This document shows, piece after piece, positions 1-12,460 of a DNA stretch of 64,000 nt. Position numbers and translations under genes: made by a program. How positions within the stretch are numbered: the first letter of the stretch is position 1; every line of letters starts with the position of its first letter. The notes beneath the pieces are model-generated. The model was not told the origin of the DNA. It worked only from the letters and a program-made list of their open reading frames with translations, and did no database searches. The stretch comes from Chloroflexota bacterium (GTDB lineage: Bacteria; Chloroflexota; Anaerolineae; Anaerolineales; Villigracilaceae), in assembly GCA_016213105.1 (NCBI GenBank), contig JACRBN010000004.1:62001-126000 (forward strand). Direction: 5' to 3'.

Positions 1-704
1 CACGAGCGCCGCGAGCGGCTGTCGCTGAATTGGGTGTAGAGCAGGTCCGAGTAGCAGCGCGAAAAATCGAAATCCTCGCGGCCCTTGCACCAGCCCTTCT
101 GCACGGCAAAGGAGACCAGGTTGGGTGAAGCCAGGTCGAAGTCGTTGCCCAGGGTCAGCACGTTGGAGATGGCATACACGCCGCGCACCTGTTTCGCCGC
201 CCAGTGACGGTCGACGCTTTCGAGCACCCAGGCCTCGCGCGGGTCGACCATCAGGAAACTGTTGTGATAATAAAATGGATGGAAGAAGGAACAGCCGCCG
301 CCCTGGCCGTATTTATCCAGCAGGTTGGTGATCACGTCCACGGCCTGGCGGGCGGTGGACGCGCGTTCGAGCGCCAGCCGCAGCAGGTCCATGCCCAGCA
401 GGGCGGGTTCCTTTTGCGCGGGCACCTTCGAGAAGATGGCCTCGTTGCCGATCACCAGGCCGCGCTCGTTCGCGCCCATCTCCGCGCCCCATATCCAGAA
501 CGGACGCGAGAGCAGCACGGCGTTCGTCCGCTCCACCTGCGGGATTTCGATGTAGGTGCATTTCAGGGGGGAGCCTGCGGCGTGCGTCTGCGCAGGGACG
601 TATTCCAGGTACTGCGCCTCGTTCGCATCGCGGTCCGAGTTCTTGCCGAACAGCATCACGCCATCGGCGGTGACTTCAGGGGTGGCTACGACTGTATCGC
701 ACAT
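1..704 (-). CDS. Secernin-like dipeptidase, peptidase family C69 (partial, runs off the window edge)
   Basis: I translated this open frame directly; it runs from an ATG at 704 to the window edge without a stop, giving about 234 residues. It begins MCDTVVATPEVTADG and continues with LFGKNSDRD, the N-terminal signature of the Ntn-hydrolase C69/secernin peptidases. In this family Cys2 becomes the N-terminal nucleophile after Met removal. A good GGAGGA ribosome site lies just upstream. The family hydrolyses dipeptides or acts on small amides; the exact substrate is unknown. It follows glpD on the same strand, separated by a long palindrome, so cotranscription is uncertain. The C-terminal part is missing from the window. 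Confidence 0.85.
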   Translation of the reverse strand, partial: MCDTVVATPEVTADGVMLFGKNSDRDANEAQYLEYVPAQTHAAGSPLKCTYIEIPQVERTNAVLLSRPFWIWGAEMGANERGLVIGNEAIFSKVPAQKEPALLGMDLLRLALERASTARQAVDVITNLLDKYGQGGGCSFFHPFYYHNSFLMVDPREAWVLESVDRHWAAKQVRGVYAISNVLTLGNDFDLASPNLVSFAVQKGWCKGREDFDFSRCYSDLLYTQFSDSRSRRS

Positions 705-736
705 GCTTCCTCCAACAATAAAACTCGAACAGATAC

Positions 737-784
737 CCCTTGCGAAGGTTCGTTTTTTACCAAAAAGAATAACCTTCGCAAGGG
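737..784. repeat. Perfect 14-bp-arm palindrome between glpD and the C69 peptidase
   Basis: Arms at 737-750 and 771-784 are exact inverted complements. The 20-nt centre itself has a T6 run followed by an A5 run, so the stem can extend further. It sits just after the glpD stop on the minus strand and may terminate glpD transcription, but no U-tract follows the stem, so it may equally be a dispersed palindromic repeat. Confidence 0.6.
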
Positions 785-826
785 TGGATGGATACGATGA
801 CCTGCCCGCGTGTATCTACTTTGAAT

Positions 827-2518
827 CTACAGCCGCACCCCGTGCTGGTCGGCCAGTATGGACAGCGCCCGCGCCACCTCGGCCTGCTTCTGGGACTCAT
901 CCCAGCCCAGGGCCTCGCCCGTGACGTCGGCCAGTTCATCCACGCTGGCGCGGGTCAGCTTACCCAGCATGGCCAGCATCGAGCGGCGCAGCAGCAGGTC
1001 ATCCAGGTGGACAACCTTTTCGTTGAGCGCCACGTAGGCGATCTCACGGCGGGTCGAGTCGGGCAGGGTCATGAGCGCCGTATCGGGAGAACGGCCCATG
1101 TAATCGGCCATGGCTTCCAGACGGGTGCCGTAACGCAGGAACAGGCTGCTCAGGCGTTCCCCAGACATACCCGTCCAGGCGGCCAGGCTGTCCACGCGGC
1201 GTTTGAGTTCCTCGTCATTGCGCGGATATCCGCGCCCGCCGCCGATGGGCAGGGAGGCCGTATCCTTTTGCCGCGTTTTGCCCAGGAAGGCCAGGGCCTT
1301 GTCGGTGACCTGTTCCCCAAAGGCGCGGAAGGAGGTCCACTTGCCGCCCACCAGCGAATAGATCGGGAAGTCCAGCCCGGTCCACTCGCCGCTGATGACC
1401 TGAATGGTGTGGTCGCGGCTGATCTGGCCCGTGGTCTTGGCGCCGCTATGTTCGAGCGGACGCACGCCCGAGAACCTGAAAACGATGTGCTCGTGCGTGA
1501 CTTTGATCTTCGGGAAGACGCGTTCGACCATGCCGAGGAAGTAGCCCACCTCCTCGTCGGTGCAGCGCACGTCGTCGGGGTTCTCGACGGGCAGGTCCGA
1601 GGTGCCGATCAGGACGCGGTCATAGAGAGGCAGGATCAGCACAATGCGGCCGTCCTTGTTCTCGAAGAAGAACTCGCTCTCCCCAATGGCGGCGCGCAGT
1701 TCGGGGTGATCGAGGACGAGGTGCGAACCTTTCGTCCCGCCGATGAAGCGGGTGGCGTGCCCGATCTTCTTGTTGACCGAGTCGATCCACGGCCCGGCCG
1801 CGTTGATGACCAGCTTCGGGCGCACGTCGTAGACTTCGTCGGTTAACTCGTCGCGCAGCATCAGGGTATCCTCCGCCCCGCCGATCATACTGACGTAGTT
1901 GAGGGCGCGCGCGTTCGGGTTATCGGTTTCGGCATCCAGCAAAATTTCGAGCGCCAGCCGCTCAGGGTTGACGATCTCGCCGTCAAAATAGGTGGCGGTG
2001 GCGACCACTTCGGGATTCAAATCCTTCCACTTTGCCAGCGACTGTGCGCGACCGCGGAACGTATGCGGCGGAACGGTACGCGTCCGCCCTGTGAAGGCGT
2101 CGTACATGATCAACCCCAGCTTGATGATGACCGCCCCGCGCTCGGAGGGCTTGTCCAGCAGGCGCAGGAACTTGAGCGGCGCATTGAGCAGGCCCGAGAA
2201 ATATTTGAACATCGGCACGGTGGTCGGCAGCGGCTTGACCAGGTGCGGCGCGTTCTCGATCATGCGGTTGCGTTCCTTGACCGCTTCGCGCACGAGACGG
2301 AACTCGCCGTTCTCGAGGTAGCGGATGCCGCCGTGGGCCATGTGCGAGGAGGCCGCCGAAGCGCCCGAGCAAAAGTCGCCGCGGTCGACCATCAAGACAT
2401 CCACGCCGTTGAGGGCCAGGTCGCGGAAGGTGCCAATGCCATTGATACCCGCGCCCACGATCAGCACGGAGACTTTCGGATTGGCTTTCAGGGCAGTGAG
2501 AATTTCAGTACGGTTCAT
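827..2518 (-). CDS. glpD: Aerobic glycerol-3-phosphate dehydrogenase (FAD)
   Basis: 563 residues, normal for GlpD. It oxidises sn-glycerol-3-phosphate to dihydroxyacetone phosphate and passes electrons to quinone at the membrane. The FAD dinucleotide fold is at the N-terminus (GAGINGIGTFRDLALNG, about residues 22-38, then the acidic end of the second strand at VDRGDF). The family signature GASAASSHMAHGGIRYLE follows. Further DAO-fold motifs are visible (FIGGTKGSHLVLDHP, VLIGTSDLPVENPDDV) and a C-terminal DAO_C helical domain. It lies 160 bp downstream of glpK on the same strand, the usual glycerol catabolic pairing. No glpF of the NPARD type is in the window. Confidence 0.97.
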   Translation of the reverse strand: MNRTEILTALKANPKVSVLIVGAGINGIGTFRDLALNGVDVLMVDRGDFCSGASAASSHMAHGGIRYLENGEFRLVREAVKERNRMIENAPHLVKPLPTTVPMFKYFSGLLNAPLKFLRLLDKPSERGAVIIKLGLIMYDAFTGRTRTVPPHTFRGRAQSLAKWKDLNPEVVATATYFDGEIVNPERLALEILLDAETDNPNARALNYVSMIGGAEDTLMLRDELTDEVYDVRPKLVINAAGPWIDSVNKKIGHATRFIGGTKGSHLVLDHPELRAAIGESEFFFENKDGRIVLILPLYDRVLIGTSDLPVENPDDVRCTDEEVGYFLGMVERVFPKIKVTHEHIVFRFSGVRPLEHSGAKTTGQISRDHTIQVISGEWTGLDFPIYSLVGGKWTSFRAFGEQVTDKALAFLGKTRQKDTASLPIGGGRGYPRNDEELKRRVDSLAAWTGMSGERLSSLFLRYGTRLEAMADYMGRSPDTALMTLPDSTRREIAYVALNEKVVHLDDLLLRRSMLAMLGKLTRASVDELADVTGEALGWDESQKQAEVARALSILADQHGVRL

Positions 2519-2678
2519 GGTGCTCCATTGTTAATAACGATTGTCATCGAGCGGCGCCGGCCGCCTGGATGTTTTTTTCGATTGAATCATGCGTTGTCAT
2601 GTACCGATAATTCTGTCTTTACGGGCCGCGGGCGGTTCACCATGCACAAGAAGGCATCCCTCGCAGCATGAATTCCAA

Positions 2679-4160
<1,482 letters not shown>

Positions 4161-4200
4161 GTCGGCCCTCCACAGCAAGGATTCCACCTTATTGTAAAAC

Positions 4201-4239
4201 AAAAAACGGGCTGGGATGAAAACTCCCAGACCGTTTTTT
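4201..4239 (-). terminator. Intrinsic terminator of katG
   Basis: A GC-rich hairpin (CGGGCTGGGA / TCCCAGACCG) is flanked by A6 and T6 runs, so it can work in either direction. It lies 50 nt past the katG stop and directly before glpK. Confidence 0.85.
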
Positions 4240-4289
4240 GATTATCCACGAATGTGACTCCCGTAATTTTCCACGGGGTTTTCGCGCGC

Positions 4290-6512
<2,223 letters not shown>

Positions 6513-6529
6513 TCATTACCTATGAAAAC

Positions 6530-6558
6530 ATTGTATAATTTTCGAGTATAGATGTAAA
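6530..6558 (-). promoter_or_regulatory. katG promoter
   Basis: On the minus strand TTTACA (6558-6553) and TACAAT (6535-6530) are separated by exactly 17 nt. The predicted start is near 6523, about 38 nt before the katG ATG. The -35 box directly abuts the OxyR-type tetramers, the arrangement expected for an activator. Confidence 0.75.
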
Positions 6559-6595
6559 ATATCAATTACCTATATTGTTTATAGGCAAAAACTAT
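6548..6595. promoter_or_regulatory. OxyR operator: phased ATAG/CTAT tetramers
   Basis: Reading the plus strand, tetramers start at 6548 (ATAG), 6559 (ATAT), 6570 (CTAT), 6581 (ATAG) and 6592 (CTAT), each exactly 11 nt after the last. The last four match the E. coli OxyR consensus ATAG-N7-CTAT-N7-ATAG-N7-CTAT at 15 of 16 tetramer positions. The site lies between katG and a gene with the diagnostic OxyR cysteines. Confidence 0.85.
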
Positions 6596-6666
6596 GGAAC
6601 GTTTTCGTTTTACGTAGGGGCAGAGCAATGCTCCGCCCCTACGACCAATCAACAAAGAGAGCCAAC

Positions 6667-7551
6667 ATGGAAATTCACCAACTGACCTACTTCGTGGCTG
6701 TCGCCGAAACAGGAAGTTTCAGCCGCGCCGCCGAACGCTGCAACATCGCCCAGCCCTCGCTCAGTCAGCAGATTCAAAAACTGGAGCAGGAACTGGGCGA
6801 GCCGCTCTTCGACCGCCTGACCCGCCGCGTGGTGCTGACCGACGCCGGGCGCAGCCTGCTCCCCCGCGCCGCCAGCATCCTTGCCGAGTTGCAGGACATC
6901 AAACATTCGATGAAACAGGAAACCGATATCAGCCGCGGCATGTTGTCGGTTGGCTTCATTCCCACCATTGCGCCTTTTGTCCTGCCGCGAGTCATCCAAC
7001 GCTTTAGCCGTGAGTTTCCCCTCGCCCGCCTCTCCGTCCACGAAGACCTGACCGAGTCCCTCGTCCGCGAGTTGGTGGATGGAAAACTGGATGTGGGAAT
7101 CACCAGCAGTCCCATCCACAACAAATTGATCCGCACCCAGGAGTTGCTGACCGAGCCGCTGCTGGTGGCATCCTCCAAAAAACATGACATCATCACCAGC
7201 GCAGACATCCACATCAAAGAGTTGGATGAATTCCCGTTCATCGCACTCAGCGAAATGCACTGCCTCGGCGAACAGGTGCAATCCTTTTGTTACCAACAGC
7301 ATTTGGAATTAAAGATCGTCTGCCACACTTCCCAACTGACTACCGTGCAAAACTGCGTTGCATTGGGATTGGGCGTTTCCCTCGTTCCCAAAGCGCTGGC
7401 GATGGGCGACATCTCGAAGCAGGTTGTCTACCGCGAGTTGAGCGACGCCACGCCCCAAAGAAAAATCGCTGCCGCCACCCACGTCGAGCGGACTCAATCC
7501 TTCCTCGCCAAAAAGTTCATCGAGATCGTGCGCGAGGAATATCCAACGTAG
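6667..7551 (+). CDS. oxyR: Hydrogen-peroxide sensing LysR-family regulator OxyR
   Basis: 294 residues. The N-terminal LysR winged helix is typical (SFSRAAERCNIAQPSLSQQIQKLE is the helix-turn-helix region, residues 17-40). The regulatory domain contains HCLGEQVQSFC, placing cysteines at residues 199 and 208, the same positions as the redox pair of E. coli OxyR. This separates it from generic LysR proteins. The start at 6667 (MEIHQLTYF) matches the family; an upstream in-frame ATG at 6628 would add 13 unconserved residues. It is divergent from katG and shares its operator region, so it probably activates katG and regulates itself. Confidence 0.95.
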   Translation: MEIHQLTYFVAVAETGSFSRAAERCNIAQPSLSQQIQKLEQELGEPLFDRLTRRVVLTDAGRSLLPRAASILAELQDIKHSMKQETDISRGMLSVGFIPTIAPFVLPRVIQRFSREFPLARLSVHEDLTESLVRELVDGKLDVGITSSPIHNKLIRTQELLTEPLLVASSKKHDIITSADIHIKELDEFPFIALSEMHCLGEQVQSFCYQQHLELKIVCHTSQLTTVQNCVALGLGVSLVPKALAMGDISKQVVYRELSDATPQRKIAAATHVERTQSFLAKKFIEIVREEYPT

Positions 7552-7555
7552 GTCG

Positions 7556-7605
7556 GAGTCCAGAAGTTCCACTTCTGGACATCTGCAAGTAGAACTTGCA
7601 GACTC
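7556..7605. repeat. Palindrome doublet downstream of oxyR
   Basis: Two adjacent hairpins, GTCCAGAAGT/ACTTCTGGAC and TGCAAGT/ACTTGCA, are enclosed by GAGTC/GACTC. The architecture resembles other doublets at 36371-36436 and 29735-29797. Confidence 0.6.
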
Positions 7606-7618
7606 CATTTAATAAAAA

Positions 7619-7644
7619 CAGTCCCCGCCTTTCGACGGGGACTG
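7619..7644. terminator. Bidirectional terminator between oxyR and rubrerythrin
   Basis: CAGTCCCCG/CGGGGACTG stem with an 8-nt loop, flanked by A-rich sequence on both sides, placed between two convergent genes. Confidence 0.8.
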
Positions 7645-7669
7645 CCTTAAAAAACTATTTTCGACCAGA

Positions 7670-8167
7670 CTAAACCAGCACAAACTTCTCGGGCTTGGTC
7701 CCGCAGACCGGGCAGGCCTCGGTCGGTTGACCAAACTCAATGTAGCCGCAGATCGGGCACAGATAGAAATCGGTCTGGGTCAGATCCTTGCCCGCCACCA
7801 CCGCTTCGAGCGCCAGTGCATACAGCCTGGCATGAACGGCTTCGGTTTCGAGTGCGTAGCCAAACATGCGCTTGGCCTTGTGCTCTTCGGCGGTCGCCTG
7901 CTCGAACATGGGCGGATACATTTCCTTGTACTCATAGGTTTCACCGTTGATGGCGGCCTGCAAGTTATCGGCGGTGGAACCGATCCCATCCATCGCGCCG
8001 AGGTGGCCTTCAGCATGGATGCGCTCCGCTTCGGCGGCAGTGCGGAACAGGCGGGCAACATTCGGGAAACCATCCCGCTCGGCTTTCTTTGCAAAGGCGC
8101 GGTACTTCTGATTCGCCTGGCTTTCGCCTGCAAAGGCGTCCTTCATGTTATCCAAAGTGGTGGGCAT
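7670..8167 (-). CDS. Rubrerythrin
   Basis: 165 residues from MPTTLDNMKDAF. It is a non-haem diiron peroxidase that reduces hydrogen peroxide in the cytoplasm. The N-terminal ferritin-like four-helix domain carries the ExxH-type diiron ligands (GESQANQKY, AEAERIHAEGHL, TAEEHKAKRMF, ETEAVHARLY). The C-terminal rubredoxin-like domain has two CPxCG knuckles (CPICGYIEF and CPVCGTKPEKF). The start was chosen at 8167 because an AGGAGA site precedes it and upstream residues are unconserved. On the minus strand TTTTGC and TATAAT (8226-8231) with 17-nt spacing form a plausible promoter. Its position beside oxyR and katG fits a peroxide-defence role. Confidence 0.95.
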   Translation of the reverse strand: MPTTLDNMKDAFAGESQANQKYRAFAKKAERDGFPNVARLFRTAAEAERIHAEGHLGAMDGIGSTADNLQAAINGETYEYKEMYPPMFEQATAEEHKAKRMFGYALETEAVHARLYALALEAVVAGKDLTQTDFYLCPICGYIEFGQPTEACPVCGTKPEKFVLV

Positions 8168-8284
8168 TGTGATTCTCCTATTTTGAAATGTGAAATGAAA
8201 CCGTCTTATTGGGATATTTTTCACAATTATAACCCACAAAGCCGTATAGCAAAATATCTTATGGAAAAATTGGTAAGCGGCTGT

Positions 8285-8318
8285 AAAAAAAGTTCCCGCT
8301 TACCGCGGGAACTTTTTT
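8285..8318 (-). terminator. Terminator of the aquaporin gene
   Basis: Perfect stem AGTTCCCGC/GCGGGAACT bordered by A7 and T6 runs, 42 nt past the aquaporin stop on the minus strand. Confidence 0.85.
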
Positions 8319-8359
8319 GTTCTTGCAATACGAAACCTGTAAACAGGTTCCCGATGGGC

Positions 8360-9124
8360 TTACGCCTTCTCGGCGCCTTCCACGTCATCCTCTTCCACGT
8401 CATCCTCTTCATCTTCTTCCTCGACATCCATGATGCCGCTGAAGTAGTTGTAGGCCAGGACGGCCAGGGTGGCGCCGAACAACGGGCCGACGAAATAGAC
8501 CACGTACAGGAAGGGATCCTTGATGCTCTGCACGGTCTCGGAGGCGAAGATGGCCACGCCCAGGGTGCGGGCCGGGTTGAGCGAAGCGCCCGTGAACAGG
8601 CCGCCCGCCAGAATTGCCATGGCATACGTCGCGCCATAAACCCATCCGCCCATCCCGGTGCCCTTGCCAACCGCCACGGTTTGCAGGTAGGCGCTGACGA
8701 GCAGGAAGGTCAGGATGGCTTCGAAGGACATCGCCATCATGTTGGTCTGGGTCGTGACGGAGCCTGGATTCGTAAACGCGCCAAGGGAGGCGCCGCCGTC
8801 GATGGTCCCGCCCAAAGTGGTCACAAAGTAGTTCATCAACAGGGCCGCCAGGATCGCGCCCGCAAACTGGGCCACCCAATAAAAAACGGCCTGCATCCAT
8901 TTGACGCTGCCGTTCAACGCCATGGCAAAGGTGACCGCCGGGTTGACGTGCGCGCCGGATACATTGCCAAAGATGTAGACCAGCACCGCCAGCATCAGGC
9001 CGCCCGTCAGTGCATTACCCACGGGGCCCCCGCCCGCGCCGGAAACGATCCCTGCAGAGGCAACCACGAACACCAGTGCAAAGGTGCCGATCAGCTCGGC
9101 CAAAAACGCTTTCAGGTTGAACAT
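8360..9124 (-). CDS. Aquaporin (MIP family channel)
   Basis: 254 residues from MFNLKAFLAELIG, with six membrane helices and two half-helix NPA motifs (SGAHVNPAVTF and GASLNPARTLG). The residue after NPAR is Thr rather than the Asp typical of GlpF glycerol facilitators, so a water-type (AqpZ-like) channel is more likely. The C-terminus ends in an unusual run of about 25 mainly Glu/Asp residues (DVEEEDEEDDVEEDD). The start at 9124 has a GAGGAGA site; an ATG ten codons upstream is less likely. A minus-strand TATAAT at 9220-9225 may belong to its promoter. Confidence 0.92.
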   Translation of the reverse strand: MFNLKAFLAELIGTFALVFVVASAGIVSGAGGGPVGNALTGGLMLAVLVYIFGNVSGAHVNPAVTFAMALNGSVKWMQAVFYWVAQFAGAILAALLMNYFVTTLGGTIDGGASLGAFTNPGSVTTQTNMMAMSFEAILTFLLVSAYLQTVAVGKGTGMGGWVYGATYAMAILAGGLFTGASLNPARTLGVAIFASETVQSIKDPFLYVVYFVGPLFGATLAVLAYNYFSGIMDVEEEDEEDDVEEDDVEGAEKA

Positions 9125-9546
9125 GAAGACTTCTCCTCTTCGTTTGAATTGCAAATATTAACCCACGCCAGATCAAAGCGTTTCCGCATCCCTGCGTATC
9201 CGCCTCAAACCAGCGCCTTATTATATCCTGATTGGGAAAATCCCAACCCGCAAAAACAAACAGGATCGGCAGGAAAAAACACCCGGTCAGTCCTGACAGG
9301 CGCGCGAACCGGGCTGGGATGACAATTGTACTGGCCACGGTTCCTTCATTTCCCGTATAATCGCTCAATTCCACACCCCGGAGGTGAAACACCCGTCAAA
9401 AATACGCGAACCGTACCGCCAGCATCCCAGCCCTGTTTCAATAACCAAGTTGTGGTTCAAAAAACATGGCCCGCAAATGCGGGCATTTCCATCCTGCTTT
9501 TCCTTTGAACACAATTGCTACACTCGAATTCATTTTGGAGGATCGA
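9125..9546. other. Intergenic region between aquaporin and the M4 protease
   Basis: No gene is seen. It holds a minus-strand TATAAT (9220-9225) for the aquaporin, a plus-strand TATAAT (9356-9361) that could serve the protease, and a long-range inverted pair (around 9308-9320 and 9424-9436, CGGGCTGGGATG type) enclosing the plus-strand -10. The ribosome site TTGGAGGATCGA of the protease ends it. Confidence 0.5.
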
Positions 9547-12282
9547 ATGTTAAGTAAACGCTTGCAAGCAACGTGGATTATCCTGATGATCGCGGCCCTG
9601 ATCGCCCCTGGCGTGGCCGTCTCAGCCCAGGCATCCGCGCCGCAACAAACCACGATTGCCTATCACGAACTGACCGGCATGGCCCGTTACATGGGCGCCC
9701 CCGCCGACGGCAGGCCCATCCTGGAGGCCACAGCCGCCCAGCAGTCCCAATCGAACGAGGAAATCGCGCGCTCCTTCCTGGCCGGGTACGGCGACAAGTT
9801 CGGCATCAGCGACGCATACGATGATCTGCGCGTGCTGCGCGAGACCACTTCCGAGGCCGGCTACGGCACGGTCCGTTTTCAGCAGACCTATCGCGGCATC
9901 CCGGTCATCGCCGGGGAAATGATCGTCCACATGGACTCGTCCAGGAACGTTCTCTCCGCCAATGGCGAGATCCTGCCCAACATCGAGTTGAACGTGACAC
10001 CCGCGGTGGATGAAGCCACGGCGGCCCAGACCGCCCTGGAACTGACCTCCAAGGAAAGCGGATTGGCTGTCGAGGCGCTGCAAGCCAGCGCCCCCAAATT
10101 GTGGATCTACAATCCCGCCCTGCTGGCCGGCTACAAGGGCGCGACCCTGCTCACCTGGCGCGTCGAAGTGACGCCCCGCGAGGGGCTGGCGCCCGTTCGC
10201 CAGTTCGTCCTGGTCGAGGCCCAGCGTGGAGGCGTGGCGCTTTCCTTCAATCAGGTGGACTCAGCCAAAAACCGCCTGACCTATGACGCCAACGGCAACA
10301 ACATCCTGCCTGGCACCCTGGTCTGCAACGAAAGCACCGCGAACTGCAACGGCGGCACGGGCGACGCCTACAAGGCCCATCTGTACGCCGGTCATACCTA
10401 CGACTTCTACATGACCAATCACAGCCGCGACAGCATCAACGGGGCCGGCATGTCCCTCATCTCCACGGTCGACTTCGATGATGTGCCCGGCGCGCCCGCC
10501 TATGAGAACGCCTTCTGGAACGGTTCCCAGATGGTGTATGGCGCGGGCTTCGCCAGCGCCGATGACGTGGTGGCGCACGAGCTCACCCACGGCGTGACCG
10601 AGCGCGAGTCCAACCTGTTCTACTTCTGGCAGTCGGGCGCCATCAACGAGTCCTTCTCGGATGTGTGGGGCGAGTTCGTCGACCTGACCAACGGAGCCGG
10701 GACCGACGGCGCAGCCAAGCGCTGGCAAATGGGCGAGGACCTGCCTGCCAGCATCGGCGTCATCCGCAACATGGCCGATCCCACCATTTACGGCGACCCC
10801 GATAAGATGACCAGCCCCAATTACTACACGGGCAGCGGCGATAACGGCGGAGTGCATTTCAACAGCGGCGTGAACAACAAGGCCGCCTACCTGATGGTGG
10901 ACGGCGCCACCTTCAACGGCAAGACCGTCACCGGGCTGGGCATCACCAAGACCATCAAAATTTATTACTACGCCCAGACCAACCTGCTGACCTCCGGCTC
11001 GGATTATGCCGACCTGTATTACGCCCTGCAAACCGCCTGCACCGCCTTGACCGGCACGGACAGCATCACCTCCACCAACTGCCAGGAGGTAAAGGATGCT
11101 CTCGACGCGGTCGAAATGAACCTCCAGCCAGTGGCCGGTTACAACCCGGATGTCGCGGCCTGCGGCACGGGGCTGTACGCCGCATCACGCTTCTACGATA
11201 ACTTCGAGGCCGGCTCGAGCAAATGGACCTCCGCCTCTGCCACCGGCACCAATCACTGGACCTTCGACTGGCCCTACACCGCCGACCTGGGCATCTTCGC
11301 GCACTCGGGCACGCACTTCATGTACGCCGACGATTGGCCGGATGACCCGACCGATACCACCCTGCGCATGAAGACCAGTGTGACCGTTCCAGCCAACGGG
11401 AAGTTGATCTTCCATCACGCCTATGCCCTCGAAACCGGCTATGACGGCGGCGTGATCGAACTCAGCACCAACAACGGCTCCTCGTGGGTCGACGCCGGGC
11501 CGTACATCGACGGCAACACCTATGACAGCGCCCTTTCCTCTGGATTTGGCAACCCGCTGGGAGGCCGCTCCGCTTTTACCGGCATCAGCCACGGGTATAT
11601 CTCCACGCGCCTGAACCTGGCCTCGCTGGCCGGGCAGAACGTCATGCTGCGCTTCCGCCTGGGCCTGGACTCGAGCGGCTATTCGCTCGGCTGGTTCGTC
11701 GACGATGTCCAACTCTATGAATGCGTCCGCTTCAGCGACGTGGGCACCAATCACTGGGCCTATACCTGGATCGAAACGCTCGCCGCCAACAACGTGACCG
11801 GCGGCTGCGGCACCGGTCTATATTGCCCCTCCAAAGGCGTGACCCGCGCCGAGATGGCGGTCTTCCTCCTGCGCGCCAAGTATGGCTCGGCCTATGCTCC
11901 GCCTGCCGTGGGAGCCGGCACCGGCTTCAACGATGTCGCCACGAGTTACTGGGCCGCAGCCTGGATCAAACAACTGGCTGCGGAAGGTATCACCGGCGGA
12001 TGCGGAAATGACAACTACTGCCCCGAGAAAACCGTAACCCGCGCCGAGATGGCGGTCTTCCTGCTGCGCGCCAAAAACGGCTCGGCCTATACTCCACCCG
12101 CCGTGGGAGCCGGCACCGGCTTCAGCGACGTGCCGACCGATTATTGGGCCGCCGCCTGGATTAAGGAACTGGCGGCTCAGGGCATCACAGGTGGTTGCAC
12201 GGCGACTGCCTACTGCCCCTCCACGCCGGTCAAACGCGACCAGATGGCCGTTTTCCTGGTTCTGACGTTCAGCCTGCCCTAA
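9547..12282 (+). CDS. Secreted M4 (thermolysin-like) metalloprotease with SLH-like anchor
   Basis: 911 residues from the ATG preceded by GGAGGATCGA. Residues 1-34 form a Sec signal peptide. The propeptide (about 35-230) has FTP/PepSY character. The catalytic domain carries HELTH at 344-348, the third zinc ligand E368 in GAINESFSD, exactly 20 residues after the second His as in thermolysin, and the transition-state His in GGVHFNSGVNNKAAY. Residues about 548-726 form a choice-of-anchor/jelly-roll domain (FVDDVQLYEC end). Three SLH-like repeats of about 60 residues finish the protein, each with GGC...YCP and TRAEMAVFLLRAK-type motifs. It should act outside the cell as a surface-held endopeptidase. 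Confidence 0.95.
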   Translation: MLSKRLQATWIILMIAALIAPGVAVSAQASAPQQTTIAYHELTGMARYMGAPADGRPILEATAAQQSQSNEEIARSFLAGYGDKFGISDAYDDLRVLRETTSEAGYGTVRFQQTYRGIPVIAGEMIVHMDSSRNVLSANGEILPNIELNVTPAVDEATAAQTALELTSKESGLAVEALQASAPKLWIYNPALLAGYKGATLLTWRVEVTPREGLAPVRQFVLVEAQRGGVALSFNQVDSAKNRLTYDANGNNILPGTLVCNESTANCNGGTGDAYKAHLYAGHTYDFYMTNHSRDSINGAGMSLISTVDFDDVPGAPAYENAFWNGSQMVYGAGFASADDVVAHELTHGVTERESNLFYFWQSGAINESFSDVWGEFVDLTNGAGTDGAAKRWQMGEDLPASIGVIRNMADPTIYGDPDKMTSPNYYTGSGDNGGVHFNSGVNNKAAYLMVDGATFNGKTVTGLGITKTIKIYYYAQTNLLTSGSDYADLYYALQTACTALTGTDSITSTNCQEVKDALDAVEMNLQPVAGYNPDVAACGTGLYAASRFYDNFEAGSSKWTSASATGTNHWTFDWPYTADLGIFAHSGTHFMYADDWPDDPTDTTLRMKTSVTVPANGKLIFHHAYALETGYDGGVIELSTNNGSSWVDAGPYIDGNTYDSALSSGFGNPLGGRSAFTGISHGYISTRLNLASLAGQNVMLRFRLGLDSSGYSLGWFVDDVQLYECVRFSDVGTNHWAYTWIETLAANNVTGGCGTGLYCPSKGVTRAEMAVFLLRAKYGSAYAPPAVGAGTGFNDVATSYWAAAWIKQLAAEGITGGCGNDNYCPEKTVTRAEMAVFLLRAKNGSAYTPPAVGAGTGFSDVPTDYWAAAWIKELAAQGITGGCTATAYCPSTPVKRDQMAVFLVLTFSLP

Positions 12283-12297
12283 CAACCCTTTCTTTGC

Positions 12298-12331
12298 AGC
12301 CCGGGTGGAATGATCCACCCGGGCTTTTTTT
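12298..12331 (+). terminator. Terminator of the M4 protease gene
   Basis: AGCCCGGGTGGA / TCCACCCGGGCT stem with a 4-nt loop followed by a T-tract, 15 nt after the stop. Confidence 0.9.
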
Positions 12332-12367
12332 ATGAGCACCACCCCACTGCCGTTCCCAGATGAAGTT

Positions 12368-12412
12368 GTAGCGCAATTGGCTACATTGCGCCCGGCAAAT
12401 TGGCAATTTGCC
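12368..12412. repeat. TAGCGCAAT-type palindrome pair
   Basis: GTAGCGCAAT is followed by its approximate complement around 12386-12391, and GGCAAATT-GGC-AATTTGCC forms an exact palindrome at 12394-12412. Related palindromes occur at 18291-18318 and 23256-23276, again next to the giant surface-protein genes. Confidence 0.6.
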
Positions 12413-12460
12413 CTACAGATATATACTGAGCACGGTCACTTTCTGCGCTTTTTCTTACTT

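Noticed and set aside
788-1846. A 352-codon plus-strand frame opposite glpD
   Set aside because: Antisense shadow of a fully conserved GlpD protein; no ribosome site or recognisable motif.
8360-9124. Assignment as glycerol facilitator GlpF because of nearby glpK and glpD
   Set aside because: The second NPA motif is NPART, not NPARD, and katG, oxyR and rubrerythrin separate it from the glp genes, so a water-type aquaporin is more likely.
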